Source of the DNA: Iris pallida
Lineage: Eukaryota > Streptophyta > Magnoliopsida > Asparagales > Iridaceae
Reading direction: 5' to 3'
Assembly: GCA_029216955.1 (NCBI GenBank)
Contig: JANAVB010033216.1
Span: forward strand, 8,549,492 to 8,613,491
Length of the DNA stretch: 64,000 nt
The notes under the pieces are model-generated. The model was not told the origin of the DNA, made no database searches, and saw only the letters and a program-made list of their open reading frames with translations. Made by a program: the position numbers and the translations under genes. The first letter of the stretch is position 1. Each line of letters opens with the position of its first letter. Shown piece after piece: positions 60,863 to 64,000 of this stretch.

Positions 60863-62223
60863 GAAAATTCCTAAGGAGCTTGTGTATCTTGGCCCAAGCT
60901 AGGTTGCCAACTCGCGATACATATGGTGTATTGATTTGTTTGTGTATTATATCGTGTATTGTATCATAAAATAACTCTAGGAGTTTGGGTCTGTACTTTA
61001 AAGTTCGTATAAGAAAATGACTTAATATAAAAAATCGTAATTTTTTATTTGGTGGAGGCTTATCTAGTTTCAAAATCCATATTATACGCTTTACAAGACT
61101 CGAGTAAAAAAGGATACTACCTATCAGCCTATAAGTTATCAGATCGGGTTCGTAATACCGTATCAACATAAAGGTAGAGTATCAGCCTATATCGTATTGA
61201 ATACCGTATCAACATGTATCCCATATATTCAATATACCTTATTACATGTCTCAATTCATTTTTTGTATTCATCTATTTTTTGCAGGCAAGCTGCCACATT
61301 TGAATGCAACGAGTTTTGCGATCAATAAAGGAAAAATAGTATATTAAACTAAAATTTCAATGAAAATGCATGATAATACCCTTAAGTTCTTTATGCAGAC
61401 ATTAGGTCTTGTATCTAATATTGTGTTAAAGTAAAAAAGTAACCATCTTCTTTCTTTACTAAAGAGTGGGTATTGACAATTGAGTACTATTACCATAAGA
61501 CTAGTAATACCTGCTATGAGCTATCTACACAATCAGCAATCAAAGTTTCACACAACGAAGATGGTTTATTATATAAATCTACTAGAAGCTTTTAGTTAAG
61601 AAAGAAATTACCATCCCGTCAAAGCTCTTAACTCCTTACTTTTTTGACAGGCAAGGGAACTTGGTTGATCTGGATATAACTAAATGAGGGTGTTGTTGTC
61701 AATCTCTAGATAGTGAATATCTTTGACCAAACAATTTTTTTACTGTCAAGTGGATCCTCCAGCTTTTTACTGCATAGGATAGACAACTAGAACTGATCCT
61801 CATATATTGAGACAACCTAACTCAAAATTCTGATGAAGCCACTGATTCAGAGCCACCTATAAGCCAAAGTATCATATCAGAGAACAAAAAAGATTAACTC
61901 TCTCGAAAAAAGGAAATAAAAAAATTATGCCACATCAGTAAGGCTTCAACATGTAAAATAATAATGTTTTGACATCTAAGACTCTATGTATAACTATGTA
62001 TACAAATGCAATACCATAGAACATTACAGAAGAAAAAAAAATTAAGTTAACCCAGTCCTAAATCAAGATTATAATTAAAGTGTAATACCAATTGGAAAGG
62101 AGAATAAGTGGTCCATTCTTGCAACCACAACTCCTAATCAAGACTGAAAAAATGTCACAACATATACACTTCTGTTAATGGTCAGATAAGAGCCCAACTA
62201 TATTGATAAAAATATATATATAC
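60863..62223. other. Unassigned interior of the CACTA element
   Basis: A repeated word ATACCGTATCAACAT occurs at about 61155 and 61202. No protein similarity was recognised. The 3' exons expected after the galactosyltransferase fragment are not found here. Confidence 0.45.
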
Positions 62224-63308
62224 CTCGTATGTCACTGCCCACTTCCTAGTACGTAAAGCTTTGTGGTAACAGTTCATGTTCCCCACATAGAGGCTTCTCT
62301 CACTTGGGACTTTCTTGACTTCTTTCATCACTGAATCAATCTGGACAAATGTGTCATAGTCGCATTTCATTACATACTTGGTAGAAACTATACGAAGCTG
62401 CATAACAAAACAAAGGAAAAAGGAAACATTAGGGGAACAAAAGCTAGCTGCTGAAAGTCTTAGTCACAAATTAACAATGCTTCAACATTTAAGCAGTTCT
62501 TTCACTAACCCCATATTCGCATATGGCAATTGTCTTCAAGACAACCAGATCATAGCTATCCATATAAGGCACTATACTCTGCCTCTTTCTTCAGTTCTAT
62601 ATTCACTTCTTTTCTTCCGTGCTACAAGAGAAAAAAGGCTCCATATTATATAAAAGGCTTGAGCCAAACGCACAATCAGTTTGAAACATACAGTTAAAGT
62701 TTCCGAAAGTACCAGAGCAACGAAAAACCGAGCCACCAAACTTGATGAATTCCTTATTGTTGACATGCAAGACTTCCCCACAGCCAAACGCTCGGCAAAA
62801 TGGTTGCCAGCTGAAAGAATGACTATAAAAAGCTCAACAGGTCCTTCTGGAAGTGGTGGAGCCTGCCATTGGGCTGACATCTCGAGATTCTTTTGAGGGG
62901 CATAACTAGGATGTGATGTGGGTAATGAAGCTGCAAATGGACATGATCTCCAAATCCCCATTCAGTGAAAAGCCAATCATCATCGAGAAAAATCCCTATT
63001 AAGCCATAAAAAACAAAGTTTGGGGACTGCAATTTGTAAACATCAACTAAAAAGACTTTTCTAACTACAAAGGGATTCACAGTGCGATAAGGAAAAGAAG
63101 TCACATGTCTCCCATCAACATTGACATGATAGCCTTCCAAACCAGCACTTAGTGCGAGAATAAAGTGCTTATCTTCTACGAAGGGATATGGCTAGTCAAA
63201 GGAGACCTTTGTTCGACCAATCAAATAATTTAACCACCATGTTGTTTTCGACTCTTCTGACCGGTTATCATCATCGTGCATCCACTTTTCACACTTCACC
63301 AGCCCATC
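62224..63308 (-). pseudogene. Hydroxyproline O-galactosyltransferase fragment (GT31)
   Basis: Four colinear minus-strand exons with GT-AG edges are seen. 63308-63081: [20 protein letters not shown] ... [20 protein letters not shown], a galectin-like domain. 62995-62713: SLNGDLEIM, then [20 protein letters not shown] and [20 protein letters not shown]. 62621-62510: [14 protein letters not shown] ... [15 protein letters not shown]. 62397-62224: KYVMKCDYDTFVQIDSV ... SLYVGNMNCYHKALR. This is the layout of plant GALT2-6, Golgi enzymes that add the first galactose to arabinogalactan proteins. Breaks: TAG at 63194-63192 in a conserved Trp position, frameshifts near 62955 and in exon 3, and Tyr in the CDDD metal motif. 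The first and last exons are missing. Confidence 0.9.
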
Positions 63309-64000
63309 AAATACAAAGAAAAAATGTTGATTAAAGAACATGTTTTCGGCTAAATATAAGACAAAACAAGTTCATACCAAAACATGTACTTCCAAATTTT
63401 GTTGGAAATATCTAAATCATAAGAATCAATGAAGACTCAGTAGGCACAATAGAGAGATCTCTTTTACTCCAAACATGGAATTTAATGCTAATCTGGTGAT
63501 TGAGACAAGCCATTTTTACTCGGCTACCAACAATAAGGACTCTCACCAAACGTTCTAAATGCAAACTTCCACTTACCAACTAAAAATTGAAATGCTAGAA
63601 TAAAACAAAGCTATTGTAGAGAAAGATGGGTCCTTACAAACTTTCTATCGGAAGTATTGTGAGCCATCCTTTACAGTCACAGTAGATTGTCATTATTCCA
63701 TACAGGAAATGACTTATTTCTCCAAAAGGAAGATCAGAAGTCAGCAATCATTTGACACCACAATTTCAGTAAAAATGGTTATTTTCGACTTTTTATAGCA
63801 GAAAACACTCCTTCATATAAAACTATCAGTTCTACACTTCTACTAGAATGATCAGGACTTTCAAGCATAAAAATCATCAAAAAGAATATATTATATTCAA
63901 GAGAATGGTTAGCTCAGCAACTTGCTGTTTTGATTGTAAGCCAGCCATTATACACGCATTGGAAATCTGATATGAGTCATATGACTAATTATCAGAACTA
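63309..64000. other. Unassigned right edge of the window
   Basis: Probably intron DNA upstream of the galactosyltransferase exons (minus strand) or CACTA interior. No conserved exon was recognised. Confidence 0.4.

Larger units (their letters stand above)
58716..64000. mobile_element. CACTA transposon carrying host gene fragments (partial)
   Basis: The terminus CACTACAAGAAAAAACC follows TAC (58713-58715, possible 3-bp target duplication). It is inserted into the antisense gene of element D. The first roughly 560 bp are dense in TTACAATGTTG/CAACGTTGTAA-like words in both orientations, as expected for TNPA-type binding sites. The opposite terminus is not in the window, so inclusion of everything to 64000 is an inference. 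Inside lie fragments of two host genes and a Harbinger-like MITE; no transposase was seen. Confidence 0.6.

Overview
This window is plant nuclear DNA made almost entirely of nested transposable elements. I found no intact host gene. The plant assignment rests on SIRE-like Ty1/copia elements primed by initiator tRNA-Met, a Tat-lineage Ty3/gypsy polyprotein with a tandem second RNase H, plant L1 LINEs, hAT, CACTA and Harbinger-like DNA transposons, and exon fragments of a plant hydroxyproline O-galactosyltransferase and a plant-type cofactor-independent phosphoglycerate mutase. The species cannot be read from the sequence; an AT-rich eudicot is my guess.

Layout. 0.1-2.35 kb: two hAT-like non-autonomous elements. 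2.35-6.0 kb: AT-rich unassigned DNA ending in a fold-back MITE set in TA repeats. 6.0-7.2 kb: a LINE fragment and a TRIM-like LTR with primer-binding site. 7.24-44.85 kb: one old minus-strand gypsy element (A) with LTRs of about 4.5 kb and only a degenerate gag inside. A full-length L1 LINE (8.8-14.4 kb) sits in its left LTR. A minus-strand copia insertion (B, 21.45-42.86 kb, duplicated target CTTAC) sits in its right LTR. B carries a CACTA end in its gag, a solo gypsy LTR (27.42-29.58 kb) and a complete plus-strand copia (E, 32.67-42.27 kb, duplicated target GAGAT). 43.5-46.7 kb: LTR fragments. 46.7-58.7 kb: a plus-strand Tat-lineage gypsy (D), cut at 58.716 kb by a second CACTA element. That element runs off the window and carries fragments of the two host genes in the same orientation.

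State of the elements. A, B, D, E and the LINE are coding-dead. E has lost its protease Asp, has a stop and an Asp-to-Asn change in integrase, and has damaged zinc knuckles, but its third ORF (424 aa) is open. D keeps one reading frame for 8.4 kb broken by twelve stops. Its 3' region holds two antisense units that look like genes: one of 107 codons with its own TATA box and poly(A) signal, preceded by a 29-bp minisatellite, and one coiled-coil gene with a GT-AG intron.

The most unusual signals are the antisense units in D, the two-gene capture in the CACTA element, and a GAATTC/GAGTTC-NGCC motif family. That motif lies just upstream of the TATA boxes in the LTRs of both copia families and again ahead of the third ORF of E.
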